Shown piece by piece: positions 50,310 through 59,018 of a stretch of DNA of 64,000 nt (within the stretch, counting starts at the first letter, position 1; each line of letters begins with the position of its first letter). The translations under genes and the position numbers were made by a program. The stretch comes from Sandaracinaceae bacterium (GTDB lineage: Bacteria > Myxococcota_A > Polyangia > Polyangiales > Houyiibacteriaceae): the NCBI GenBank assembly GCA_020633055.1, contig JACKEJ010000017.1:1-64000 (forward strand). The letters are read 5' to 3'. Below the pieces are notes generated by a model that saw only the letters and a list, made by a program, of their open reading frames with translations, had not been told where the DNA came from and did no database searches.

Positions 50310-52262
50310 ATGGCTGAGACAGCACGAGCGGCGCTCGCAGCAAACGAGCAGCTGAGCAAGCAGACGGTAGCGGCGATGGTGGACGGCAAGGTCTTCGACC
50401 TGCACACCGAGCTCCCCGAGACCTACGGCAAGCTCACGCCGATCGAAGCGCATCAAGACACCGCACTCGCCATCATCCGGCACAGCAGCGCCCACGTCAT
50501 GGCCGACGCGGTGCAGCGCCTCTTCCCGGGCACGAAGGTGGCCTTCGGCCCCGCCATCGAGAACGGCTTCTACTACGACTACAGCCGTCCCGACGGCTCG
50601 TTCAGCGACGACGACCTGCGCGCCATCGAGGCGAAGATGCAGGAGATCATCGACGGTGACACACCGTTCAGGCGCGAGAACGTCACCAAGGACGAGGCGC
50701 GTGAGATCCTCCGCGCGCTGGACGAGCCGTTCAAGCTCGAGCACCTGGAGCGCCTCGAGGGCCAGATCTCGGTCTACCGGCACGGGGACTGGGTGGACCT
50801 CTGCGAGGGCCCGCACGTGCCCAGCACGGGCTTCCTGAAGGCCTTCCAGCTCACGTCCGTAGCGGGCGCGTACTGGCGTGGCGACGAACGCAACCCGATG
50901 CTCCAGCGCATCTACGGCACGGCGTTCGCGTCGCCGAAGGCGCTCAAGGCGCACCTCAAGCAAATCGAGGAAGCCAAGGCCCGCGACCACCGCAAGCTCG
51001 GCAAGGAGCTCGACCTGATCGCGTTCCATCCGCTGGCGCCAGCGTCGCCGTTCTTCCTCCCGCGCGGCGCGCAGGTCTACAACAGCCTCGTGGACTACGT
51101 GCGCGACCTCTACGCCGACACGGGCTACGAGGAGGTCATCACGCCGCAGATCTTCGACAAGGAGCTGTTCGTCACGTCCGGACACCTGCCTTCGTACGAA
51201 GAGAACATGTTCATGGCGGCGACCATCGAGAACCTCGAGAAGGCCAGCCAAGCGCTGGTGGAGACGCCGCCCAAGGACGCCCACGAGTGCGGTCACGCGC
51301 TGAGTGAGGCCATCCGCTTTGGCATCAAGCCCATGAACTGCCCCAGCCACTGTCTGGTGTTCGGCATGCGGCACCGCAGCTACCGCGATCTGCCGTGGCG
51401 CGTGGCCGACTTCGGACGCCTGCACCGCTTCGAGCGCAGCGGCGTGGTCCAGGGGCTCACGCGCGTGCGCACGTTCGCGCAGGACGACGCGCACATCTTC
51501 TGCACGCTCGACCAGGTGCAGGGCGAGATCCAGCAGTTCCTCGACCTCGTCTACAAGGTCTACGAGGACTTCGGGTTCGACGAGGTCCGCATCGTCATCG
51601 CCACGCGCCCCGACGAGCGCATGGGCGGGGACGAGGTATGGGACAAGAGCGAGCGCGCGCTGGAGGAGGCGGTCAAGGCCAAGGGCCTGCCGTACACCAT
51701 CGCGGAAGGCGAGGGCGCCTTCTACGGCCCGAAGATCGAGTTCCACCTCAAGGACGCGCTGGGTCGTCCGTGGCAGCTCGGCACCATCCAGGCGGACTTC
51801 AACATGCCGGAGCGCTTCGAGCTGACGTACGTGGGCGAGGACAACACGACGCATCAGCCCGTGATGCTGCACCGTGCCGTGCTCGGGTCCGTCGAGCGCT
51901 TCCTGGGCGTCCTCATCGAGCACGTGGGGGGGTCGTTCCCCACGTGGCTCGCGCCCGAGCAGCTGCACCTTGTGACGGTCGCGACCGACTACAACGACTA
52001 CGCCGAAGAGGCAGCGGCCGAGCTGCGCAAGCAGGGCTTTCGCGTGACGGTCGATCTCTCGCGCGACCGCCTCGGGGCCAAGATCCGCAACGGCCGACTG
52101 ATGCGCATCCCCTACATCGGCGTCATCGGCGAGGCCGAGGCGGCAGGGCGCGGCCTGGCCATTCGCTCGCGCGACGAGAACAAAGACCTCGGCTTCATGT
52201 CTCTCGCCGACGTCATCGCCCGTATGCGTGTAGAGTCCTTGCCACCGAGCCGTCGCTCCTAG
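50310..52262 (+). CDS. thrS: Threonyl-tRNA synthetase
   Basis: A class II aminoacyl-tRNA synthetase of 650 residues. The N-terminal TGS-like region (about 15-65) is followed by the editing domain with HSSAHVMADAV (about 53-63, zinc/His motif), then the catalytic core. Motif 2 is in FGRLHRFERSGVVQGLTRVR with QDDAHIFC following. The zinc-site Cys is in KPMNCPSH and motif 3 in HRAVLGSVERF. The anticodon domain follows (HLVTVATDYNDYAEE, LRKQGFRVTVD). It begins the conserved thrS-infC-rpmI-rplT-pheST-ihfA region, though here a kinase gene is inserted after it. Confidence 0.97.
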   Translation: MAETARAALAANEQLSKQTVAAMVDGKVFDLHTELPETYGKLTPIEAHQDTALAIIRHSSAHVMADAVQRLFPGTKVAFGPAIENGFYYDYSRPDGSFSDDDLRAIEAKMQEIIDGDTPFRRENVTKDEAREILRALDEPFKLEHLERLEGQISVYRHGDWVDLCEGPHVPSTGFLKAFQLTSVAGAYWRGDERNPMLQRIYGTAFASPKALKAHLKQIEEAKARDHRKLGKELDLIAFHPLAPASPFFLPRGAQVYNSLVDYVRDLYADTGYEEVITPQIFDKELFVTSGHLPSYEENMFMAATIENLEKASQALVETPPKDAHECGHALSEAIRFGIKPMNCPSHCLVFGMRHRSYRDLPWRVADFGRLHRFERSGVVQGLTRVRTFAQDDAHIFCTLDQVQGEIQQFLDLVYKVYEDFGFDEVRIVIATRPDERMGGDEVWDKSERALEEAVKAKGLPYTIAEGEGAFYGPKIEFHLKDALGRPWQLGTIQADFNMPERFELTYVGEDNTTHQPVMLHRAVLGSVERFLGVLIEHVGGSFPTWLAPEQLHLVTVATDYNDYAEEAAAELRKQGFRVTVDLSRDRLGAKIRNGRLMRIPYIGVIGEAEAAGRGLAIRSRDENKDLGFMSLADVIARMRVESLPPSRRS

Positions 52263-52281
52263 GCGAGCGGCTCGGGCGCGC

Positions 52282-53151
52282 ATGGCGGGACCATCTCCAC
52301 AGACGCTCAGGCGACGGCTCGGTCAGCGGGTCAAGGGGCGCTACCGCTTGGTGGACGTGGTCGGGTCGGGCGGGCAGGGCGCCGTCTATCGCGCCGTGGA
52401 CGAGCGTGACGGAGACCACGTCGCGGTGAAGATCCTGCACGCGGAGGTGGCCGAGGACCCGAACCAGCGCGAACGCCTCGTGCGCGAGGCGCGGGCGCTG
52501 ATGGTGCTGGCCGGTACGGCTGCGCTCGAGGTGCTCGACCAGGGCTTCACCGACGACGGCAACCTCGCGCTCGTGACCGAGCTGCTGGACGGCGAAGAGC
52601 TCGACGACTTCCTCACGCGCAACGAGCAGGGCGGAGGTCGCATGGCGGTGCCGGACGCGTTGGCCATCTTCGAGCCCATCGCCGACACCCTCGGGCGCGC
52701 GCACGCGCTCGGCATCGTGCACCGCGACCTCAAGCCGGCCAACGTGTTTCTCACGCAGCAGGCGGGCCGCAACGTGCGGCTCATGGACTTCGGGTTCGCG
52801 AAGTTTGGCCACCTACGCAGCCTGACGGCGGATGGCTTCGTCGCAGGTTCCCCCAGCTATCTGTCGCCCGAGGCATGGCGCAACCAGCCCGTGATGCCCA
52901 GCATGGACGTCTACGGCTTCGGCGCGATGATCTACCGTGTGCTCGCGGGAGAGCCGCCTTTCCGTGGGAAGCACCCGATCGAGACCTTTCGGCTGTGCAC
53001 CGAGGCGCCACGGCCGAGCCTGCACCAGCGCAGACCCGAGCTCCCGGCTGCGGTGGACGACTGGGTCGCGATGGCGCTAGCGGTCGACCCGAGTGACCGC
53101 TTCTTGAGCGCGCGGGCCTCGCTCGCGGCCCTGCGCGGCCTCCTCGCCTGA
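52282..53151 (+). CDS. Soluble Ser/Thr protein kinase between thrS and infC
   Basis: A 289-residue protein that is almost all kinase domain. It has a glycine loop (VGSGGQGAVY), VAVKIL lysine, catalytic HRDLKPANVF (about 150-159), DFGFAK in place of the usual DFG-x, GSPSYLSPEAW, and DVYGFGAMIY. There is no membrane helix or sensory domain, unlike the kinase at 14757. It starts 19 bases after thrS stops and is probably co-transcribed with it. That position in a translation operon is unusual and suggests a regulatory role, but no target is evident. Confidence 0.92.
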   Translation: MAGPSPQTLRRRLGQRVKGRYRLVDVVGSGGQGAVYRAVDERDGDHVAVKILHAEVAEDPNQRERLVREARALMVLAGTAALEVLDQGFTDDGNLALVTELLDGEELDDFLTRNEQGGGRMAVPDALAIFEPIADTLGRAHALGIVHRDLKPANVFLTQQAGRNVRLMDFGFAKFGHLRSLTADGFVAGSPSYLSPEAWRNQPVMPSMDVYGFGAMIYRVLAGEPPFRGKHPIETFRLCTEAPRPSLHQRRPELPAAVDDWVAMALAVDPSDRFLSARASLAALRGLLA

Positions 53152-53320
53152 GTGGGCCGCCCGCTCGCCACGTGCCATGCGCTCGATGCCTTCGTCGCGG
53201 CCCCGCGCGAGGACGCTTCCGCTTTCCAGGGGCCCGGGGTAGGCTACGCGCGCCGCTTCACTTGCCACAGAGCCGAAAGTGAGTAGAAGAGGCGCCAGAA
53301 TCCTTTCAGGAGAAGCCACC

Positions 53321-54019
53321 ATCGCTAGCCGTCGATTTGATCCCCGTGACCGCCAGAGTCCTTTTGGTCCCCGAGTCAACGAGCGCATCCGCGTCCCCGA
53401 GGTCCGTGTCATCGGACCCGACGGCGCCATGCTCGGGGTGCTCGAGACCCACGAGGCGCGTCGCATCGCGAGGGAGGCTGATCTAGATCTGGTCGAGGTG
53501 AACCCGAAGGCGGTTCCCCCGGTCTGCAAGATCATGGACCACGGTCGCTTCAAGTACGAAGAGAAGAAGAAGCAGAACGAGGCCAAGAAGAAGCAGGCGC
53601 AGGTCGAGCTCAAGGAGATCAAGCTCCGCCCGAAGACCGATGATCACGACATCGCGTTCAAGGTGAAGCACACCCGGCGCTTCCTCGAGGACGGGAACAA
53701 GGTGAAGATCACGGTGCGCTTCCGCGGCCGCGAGATCACCCACCCCGAGACGGCCGAGCGTCAGATCGCGGCCATCGTCGAGGCGGTGAGCGACGTGGCG
53801 GTGGTGGAGCTCTACCCCCGCATGGAGAGCCGGACCATGACGGCCATGCTGGCGCCGCGCATGAAGCCCAAGCCGCGCCCCGCGCGCGAGCAGCGTGATG
53901 GTGGCGGCCGCTCCGACCAGGCGAACGCCGCGGCGGATGACGACGAGGAGTACGTGGAGGACGTCCTCGACGACGACGATGACGACGACATGGACGAGGA
54001 CGAGTCCGACGAGACTTGA
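53321..54019 (+). CDS. infC: Translation initiation factor IF-3 with probable AUC start
   Basis: Binds the 30S subunit and controls start-codon fidelity. The protein has 232 residues if it begins at the ATC at 53321, which is preceded by AGGAG with an 8-base spacer; no ATG fits. A GTG at 53279 lies in frame but without a Shine-Dalgarno sequence. Rare starts in infC allow autoregulation, and M. xanthus dsg (infC) is reported to use AUC. The core is standard: VNERIRVPEVRVIGPDG, LDLVEVNPKAVPPVCKIMD, the KEIKLRPKTDDHD block, VKITVRFRGREITHPE. The last 50 or so residues are an acidic extension (run of Asp from about 205), also seen in Dsg. Confidence 0.95.
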   Translation: MASRRFDPRDRQSPFGPRVNERIRVPEVRVIGPDGAMLGVLETHEARRIAREADLDLVEVNPKAVPPVCKIMDHGRFKYEEKKKQNEAKKKQAQVELKEIKLRPKTDDHDIAFKVKHTRRFLEDGNKVKITVRFRGREITHPETAERQIAAIVEAVSDVAVVELYPRMESRTMTAMLAPRMKPKPRPAREQRDGGGRSDQANAAADDDEEYVEDVLDDDDDDDMDEDESDET

Positions 54020-54107
54020 CTCAGGCCTCGTTGCCTCGTACACCACGCCCCCTTCCGCTCGCCGCTGCGTGTTCGCTGGCGTCCGAGCTTTTCAGTGAGG
54101 AACACAG

Positions 54108-54302
54108 ATGCCCAAGATGAAGACGAAGCGGGCCGCGGCCAAGCGCTTCAAGCTCACCGGTACAGGCCGGATTCGGCGCAGCAAGGCTGGCAAGCAGCAC
54201 CTGATGCGCGGCAAGTCCGCCAACCGCCTTCGCAACCTCAAGAAGAACGACATGGTCAGCAGCGCCGACGCGCCGCGCATCATTCGTCTGCTGCAGGGCT
54301 GA
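54108..54302 (+). CDS. rpmI: 50S ribosomal protein bL35
   Basis: 64 residues, typical length, with MPKMKTKRAAAKRFKLTGTG and the KQHLMRGKSANRLRNLKK block. GAGGAA precedes the ATG. It lies between infC (88-bp gap) and rplT (9-bp gap), the normal order. Confidence 0.97.
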   Translation: MPKMKTKRAAAKRFKLTGTGRIRRSKAGKQHLMRGKSANRLRNLKKNDMVSSADAPRIIRLLQG

Positions 54303-54311
54303 GGTAAAGAC

Positions 54312-54656
54312 ATGCCACGCGCCAAACGAGGGTTCAAAGCCCGCCGCCGCCGTAACCGTGTCCTCAAGCTCGCCCGGGGCTACTACGGCGCTCGCAGCCG
54401 TCAGTTTCGCAGCGCCGTGTCGCAGGTGCGCCACGCGTGGAAGGACGCCTTCGCGCATCGCCGCCAGAAGAAGCGCAACTTCCGCAAGCTGTGGATCACG
54501 CGCATCAACGCAGGCGCCCGCCAGCACGGCATCAGCTACTCCAAGCTGATCCACGCGCTCAAGAGCAAGGACATCCAGATCGACCGCAAGGTGCTGGCTG
54601 ACCTCGCCATGAACGAGCCGGCTGGGTTCAAGGCCGTCGTCGACGCCGCCCGCTAG
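54312..54656 (+). CDS. rplT: 50S ribosomal protein bL20
   Basis: 114 residues, with the basic N-terminus MPRAKRGFKARRRRNRVLK and conserved GYYGARSRQFRSA, RKLWITRINAGARQHGISYS and DRKVLADLAM. In E. coli bL20 represses rpmI-rplT translation; whether that occurs here is not visible. A strong hairpin follows before pheS. Confidence 0.97.
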   Translation: MPRAKRGFKARRRRNRVLKLARGYYGARSRQFRSAVSQVRHAWKDAFAHRRQKKRNFRKLWITRINAGARQHGISYSKLIHALKSKDIQIDRKVLADLAMNEPAGFKAVVDAAR

Positions 54657-54677
54657 TTTCCGCAGGACAAGTGCAGC

Positions 54678-54729
54678 ACGCCGTGACTCGGGAACAACCG
54701 TTGGTTCCTGGTCACGGCGTCTCTGTTTG
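54678..54729 (+). terminator. Strong hairpin (attenuator/terminator candidate) before pheS
   Basis: ACGCCGTGAC (54678-54687) pairs perfectly with GTCACGGCGT (54711-54720), and the interior has a further GGAAC/GTTCC stem. TCTCTGTTT follows. It lies between rplT and pheS, only 11-12 bases before the pheS ATG region. It could be an attenuator of pheST, as this operon is attenuated in E. coli by a leader peptide (absent here), or a partial terminator. Confidence 0.6.
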
Positions 54730-54740
54730 GAGTTACGTGC

Positions 54741-55829
54741 ATGAGTGAAGTCGACCCGATGGTGGAGTTCGAGGCGGTCCTCGCGCAGATCGAGGGCGAG
54801 TACGAGGGGGCCCTCACGCAGGCTGCGGACGAGCACGCGCTGCGCGCTGCCAACGCGCGCTTCGTGGGCGCCCAGGGCTCGCTGACGCTGCTGATGAAGC
54901 GCATGCCCGAGCTGCCGGGGAACCGGCGCAAAGAGTTCGGCCAGAAGGGCAACGCGCTCAAGCAGGCCATCGCGGCGGCGTTCGAGGGGCACCTCGACCG
55001 CATCGCGCGCGCCATCCGGCAGGCCGAGCTCGAGGGGCCGGCGCTGGACGTGAGCCTGCCTTCGCGGGCGCGCCCCATCGGGCGGCTGCACCCCATCCAG
55101 CGCATCCAGCACGAGCTGCTCGACATCTTCGAGACGCTCGGCTTCGAGGTGGCGGATGGGCCGGACATCGACTTCCACGAGAACTGCTTCGACAAGCTGG
55201 GGTTCCCGCCGGATCACCCCGCGACCGACATGCAGGACACGTTCTTCGTGACCCAGCGCGAGCGGGGAGACGCGGCGACCACGCTCCTGCGCACGCACAC
55301 GTCCACCATCCAGGTGCGCGAGATGTCGCGACGCAAGCCGCCCCTCGCCATCGTCGCGCCCGGCACGGTCTACCGCCGCGACGACGACGCGACACACTCG
55401 CCCATGTTCCACCAGATCGAGGCGTTCGTGGTGGACACGGACGTGACCTTCGCGGACCTGAAGGGCGTGCTCCAGCTGTTCGCGCAGCGCCTGTTCCACA
55501 AGGACATCAGCGTGCGCGTGCGCCCCAGCTACTTCCCGTTCGTGGAGCCTGGCGGCGAGGTGGACTTCGGCTGCGTGTTCTGTCGCGCCTGGGAAGGCGA
55601 CGCCGCACGCACCGCCGCCTGTCGCGTTTGCAAGGGCTCTGGCTGGGTCGAGGTGCTGGGCTGCGGGATGATCCATCCCGTCGTGTTCGAGAACGTCGGC
55701 TACGACCCCACCGAGGTCAGCGGCTTCGCGCTCGGCATGGGCATGGACCGCCTCGCGATGCTCAAGTACGGCATCCCCAACATCAAGCTGCTCTACGAAA
55801 ACGACGTGCGCTTTCTCTCCGCGTTCTGA
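54741..55829 (+). CDS. pheS: Phenylalanyl-tRNA synthetase alpha subunit
   Basis: The 362-residue catalytic alpha subunit. A coiled-coil N-terminal arm (about 1-95) leads to the class II core: HPIQRIQHELLDIFETLGFEV, the LLRTHTSTIQVREM block (motif 2 region), FHQIEAFVVD, SYFPFVEPGGEVDFGC and GFALGMGMDRLAM (motif 3). A CVFC ... CRVC segment (about residues 278-298) inserts four cysteines, probably a zinc ribbon found in some members. The end is 9 bases from pheT. Confidence 0.97.
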   Translation: MSEVDPMVEFEAVLAQIEGEYEGALTQAADEHALRAANARFVGAQGSLTLLMKRMPELPGNRRKEFGQKGNALKQAIAAAFEGHLDRIARAIRQAELEGPALDVSLPSRARPIGRLHPIQRIQHELLDIFETLGFEVADGPDIDFHENCFDKLGFPPDHPATDMQDTFFVTQRERGDAATTLLRTHTSTIQVREMSRRKPPLAIVAPGTVYRRDDDATHSPMFHQIEAFVVDTDVTFADLKGVLQLFAQRLFHKDISVRVRPSYFPFVEPGGEVDFGCVFCRAWEGDAARTAACRVCKGSGWVEVLGCGMIHPVVFENVGYDPTEVSGFALGMGMDRLAMLKYGIPNIKLLYENDVRFLSAF

Positions 55830-55838
55830 GGACCTCCC

Positions 55839-58391
55839 ATGCTTGCATCCTACGAATGGCTGAAGGCGCTGAGCGGCGTCGACATCTCCGCCGAGGAGAT
55901 GGCCCAGAAGCTGACCTCCGGGGGGCTCGAGGTGGAGTCCCTCACCCGCAAAGGCGAGGGGCTGGACCACGTCGTCGTAGCCGAGGTGCGCGCGATTCGT
56001 CCGCATCCCGCGCGCGAGAAGCTGCGCCTGGTGACCGTCTTCGACGGCCAGGGCGAGCAAGAGGTCGTGTGCGGCGCGGCGAACGTCCCCGCCCCTGGTG
56101 GACGCGTGATCCTGGCCAAGCTCGGGGCTGTGCTGCCCGGAGACTTCGTCATCGCCGAGCGCGAGCTGGGCGGCATCGTCTCGTGCGGCATGCTGTGCAG
56201 CGAGGGCGAGCTGCAGATCGGCCCCGGCGGTGAGGGCATCTATGTGTTCCCCGCGGATGCGGACGCCGCTCCGGGGACGCCCGTCGCAGACGCGCTCGGG
56301 CTGCGCGACGTCATCTTCGAGATCGGGCTGACCCCCAACCGCCCGGACTGCCTCGGGCACATCGGTCTCGCACGCGAGGTCGCGCTTGCCGCAGGTGCGC
56401 CCTTCGTCGCGCCGGTCGCGCCGGCCCCGCGTGCCGGAGTCGTGCGAGCGGCTTCCGCGTGTTTCGACGTCGCTGACGACGCGCGCTTCGAGCTCTCCTT
56501 CGCTGCGGCGACGGTTGTGAGTGAGCCAGACGGGGGCGGCACGGACGCTGGGTCGGGCGCAGCGCCTGTGCGCATCACCATCGAGGATGCGGAGAGGTGC
56601 CCCCGGTATGGCGCGGCCCTCGTGCGTGGCGTCTCGGTGGCTCCCAGTCCGTTCTGGCTGCGCTACCGACTGCAGAACCTCGGGGTGCGGGCCATCTCCA
56701 ACCTCGTCGACGCCACCAACTTGGTGATGCTCGAGCACGGACACCCCATCCACGGCTTCGACTTGGGGCGCGTGCGGGGATCGCACATCATCGTACGCGG
56801 CGCCCATGCGGGCGAGCAGATGCACACCCTCGACGGCGTCCAGCACACGCTGGCCGAGGGCGACCTCCTGATCTGCGACGACGAGCGCCCGGTGGCGCTC
56901 GCCGGTGTGATGGGAGGGCTCGACAGCGAGATCCAGGACGACACGCGCGACGTCTTGATCGAGTGCGCGTACTTTCAGCCCCAGTGCGTGCGGCGCACCT
57001 CTCGGCGGGTGGGCCTGCACACGGACGCCAGCCACCGCTTCGAGCGGGGCGTCGACCGCCGCGCCGTGCGTCGCGTGCTCGCGCGCGCCGCGCAGCTCAT
57101 CGCGGACCTGGGCGGCGGCGTGGCCTACGCCGCCGCGGCCGAGGTGGTCGCCAGTGACGTCCCCGCCGCGCGGATCCCGCTGCGCACGGATGCTCTGGAA
57201 GCCTTGCTCGGTGTCGCCATCCCGCGCGAGGTGGCCGAGCGCGTCCTGCGCGGCATCGGCTGCGATCCGCTGGAGGCGACGGCCGATGGATTCGTGGTGG
57301 ACGCACCCACCTTCCGCCCAGACCTCGGCCGCGAGGTGGACCTGATCGAGGAGGTCGCGCGCATCCACGGTTTCGATCGCATCCCCGCGCGCACCCCGCG
57401 TGTCCGACCGTCCGAGATCGGGACCCCACCGGCCGTGACGTTCCGTCGCCGAGCACTCTTGGCGGGCACGGCGGCTGGCATGCACCAGGCCATCAACTAT
57501 CGCTTCCTTGCCCCGCCCGATCTTGCGCGGGCCCGTGTCGCGACGGACGCCGTCCCCCTTGCGAACCCGCTCTCCGAAGAGCGCAGCGTCATGCGGACGT
57601 CGCTCTTGCCCTCACTCCTCATGGCGGCGGGGGCGGCGCAGCGACACCAGGCACGGTCCATCGCGTTGTTCGAGGTCGGCCGCAGCTTCCACCCGCGAGA
57701 CGCGGCGAACGGCGCTGCGGCGGAAGACGGAGACGCGTTGCTCCCCGTCGAGCGGGAGTGGCTGTCCGTCCTGCTCCTGGGGGCCTCCGACGCGTGGCTC
57801 GGCGACGAGCGGGCGTACGACTTCTACGACTTGAAAGGACGCGTCGAAGCCGTCGTGCACACGCTCATCGGGCTCGGCCCGGAGCTGCGCGCCGACGGTG
57901 GGCTCGACGTCCGCGCGCCCAGCTTGCACCCGCGGCGCCGCGCGGTCGTGTCCGTGGCGGGCGTCGACGTCGGCGTGCTCGGGGAGGTCCACCCCGAGGT
58001 GGTGGACGCGTTCGAGCTCGACGGTCGACCGCTGTATGCAGAGCTCGACATGGCAGCGCTGGGCGAAGCAGCCGTAGCGGCGGGAGTCCCGCAGGCAGGC
58101 GAACTCCCGCGGTATCCGGCCGCCACGCGCGACGTCGCGCTGCTCCTCGCAGACGAGCACGCGGCGGGCACGGTGGCTGCGGCCATGGAGGCCGAGGGAG
58201 CACCGCTGGCCGAGTCCGTGCGCGTGTTCGACGTTTATCGGGGCGAACAGATCCCTGCGGGTCACCGCAGCGTGGCTTTCCGTATCACCTATCGAGATGC
58301 TGCTGGGACCCTCAAAGACAAGGACGTGGACAGCACACACGCCCGCGTGGTGAAGGTGGTCTCGCAGCGCTTTGCCGCGCAGCAGCGCTGA
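55839..58391 (+). CDS. pheT: Phenylalanyl-tRNA synthetase beta subunit
   Basis: 850 residues, normal beta-subunit length. The order is the EMAP/TRBD domain (about 40-150), B3/B4 editing domain (about 215-400, including SNLVDATNLVMLEHGHPIHGF), B5 domain (RIPLRTDALEALLGVAIPRE, about 445-520), the catalytic-like core (NPLSEERSVMRTSLLPSLL) and the FDX-ACB anticodon-binding domain at the C-terminus (PRYPAATRDVALLLADEH, VAFRITYRD). It forms the alpha2-beta2 enzyme with PheS. Confidence 0.97.
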   Translation: MLASYEWLKALSGVDISAEEMAQKLTSGGLEVESLTRKGEGLDHVVVAEVRAIRPHPAREKLRLVTVFDGQGEQEVVCGAANVPAPGGRVILAKLGAVLPGDFVIAERELGGIVSCGMLCSEGELQIGPGGEGIYVFPADADAAPGTPVADALGLRDVIFEIGLTPNRPDCLGHIGLAREVALAAGAPFVAPVAPAPRAGVVRAASACFDVADDARFELSFAAATVVSEPDGGGTDAGSGAAPVRITIEDAERCPRYGAALVRGVSVAPSPFWLRYRLQNLGVRAISNLVDATNLVMLEHGHPIHGFDLGRVRGSHIIVRGAHAGEQMHTLDGVQHTLAEGDLLICDDERPVALAGVMGGLDSEIQDDTRDVLIECAYFQPQCVRRTSRRVGLHTDASHRFERGVDRRAVRRVLARAAQLIADLGGGVAYAAAAEVVASDVPAARIPLRTDALEALLGVAIPREVAERVLRGIGCDPLEATADGFVVDAPTFRPDLGREVDLIEEVARIHGFDRIPARTPRVRPSEIGTPPAVTFRRRALLAGTAAGMHQAINYRFLAPPDLARARVATDAVPLANPLSEERSVMRTSLLPSLLMAAGAAQRHQARSIALFEVGRSFHPRDAANGAAAEDGDALLPVEREWLSVLLLGASDAWLGDERAYDFYDLKGRVEAVVHTLIGLGPELRADGGLDVRAPSLHPRRRAVVSVAGVDVGVLGEVHPEVVDAFELDGRPLYAELDMAALGEAAVAAGVPQAGELPRYPAATRDVALLLADEHAAGTVAAAMEAEGAPLAESVRVFDVYRGEQIPAGHRSVAFRITYRDAAGTLKDKDVDSTHARVVKVVSQRFAAQQR

Positions 58392-58555
58392 GCCGCAGAC
58401 CGCACGGTCGTCTCGAGCGCCGCTGGCGGTCGGGGCGCGACGCTCCTGCGCATCGTTTGGGCTTGGCCGGGTCGCAGTGCGCCGTGCGCGAGTGGCCAGT
58501 GCGGATCATGTCCGTTTCGTTTCCCACGGGCCCCTCCGTGAGTCGGGCCCAGTCC

Positions 58556-58595
58556 GCCCAAGCTCGCGCTTGAGCTTGGGGCGTTCCTGTGGTTT
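58556..58595 (+). terminator. Possible terminator between pheT and ihfA
   Basis: GCCCAAGCTC (58556-58565) pairs with GAGCTTGGGGC (58572-58582), with a 6-base loop, followed by GTTCCTGTGGTTTTCT. The T-run is delayed, so this may be partial termination or a 5'-UTR hairpin of ihfA. Confidence 0.45.
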
Positions 58596-58634
58596 TCTCC
58601 TTCTGTTCTGGCGCTCTAGCCGTGCGAGGTTCTG

Positions 58635-59006
58635 GTGACGAAAGCTGAAATCATCGATGCCGTGTACGAGAAGGTCGGCGGGTTCTCGAAGAAGGAAGCA
58701 GCCGAGGTCGTCGAGGCCATGTTCGACACCATGAAGGAGGTGCTGGCGGAGGGCGAGAAGATCAAGATCTCCGGCTTCGGCAACTTCGTGGTGCGCGACA
58801 AGAGTCAGCGCTGGGGACGCAACCCGCAGACGGGTGAGCCCATCCCGATCAGCGCGCGGAGCGTGCTCACGTTCAAGCCCAGTCAGGTGCTGAAGAGCGC
58901 GCTCAACCCCCATCGCGAGTCGTCTGCAGACCTGGATGATGCGCCTGCGCCCGCCACGCCCGCTGGCTCGGCCCGCGGTCCCGGTTCTGGTCCCGAACCC
59001 GAGTGA
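58635..59006 (+). CDS. ihfA: Integration host factor alpha subunit (HU/IHF family)
   Basis: A DNA-bending nucleoid protein of 123 residues. The standard 93-residue HU/IHF domain begins TKAEIIDAVYEKVGG and includes KIKISGFGNFVVRDKSQRWGRNPQTGEP (beta arm with Asn-Pro) and FKPSQVLK. About 30 extra residues, Ala/Pro/Gly/Asp-rich, form a C-terminal tail. IhfA is favoured over HU because pheT-ihfA-merR is the conserved order. The start is GTG 58635 with a GAGG upstream. Confidence 0.93.
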   Translation: MTKAEIIDAVYEKVGGFSKKEAAEVVEAMFDTMKEVLAEGEKIKISGFGNFVVRDKSQRWGRNPQTGEPIPISARSVLTFKPSQVLKSALNPHRESSADLDDAPAPATPAGSARGPGSGPEPE

Positions 59007-59018
59007 CGAGGCCTCGCA

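Noticed and set aside
54021..57485. 1154-codon minus-strand frame opposite rpmI-rplT-pheS-pheT
   Set aside because: Complementary to four certain genes in a conserved operon; an effect of high G/C at third positions.
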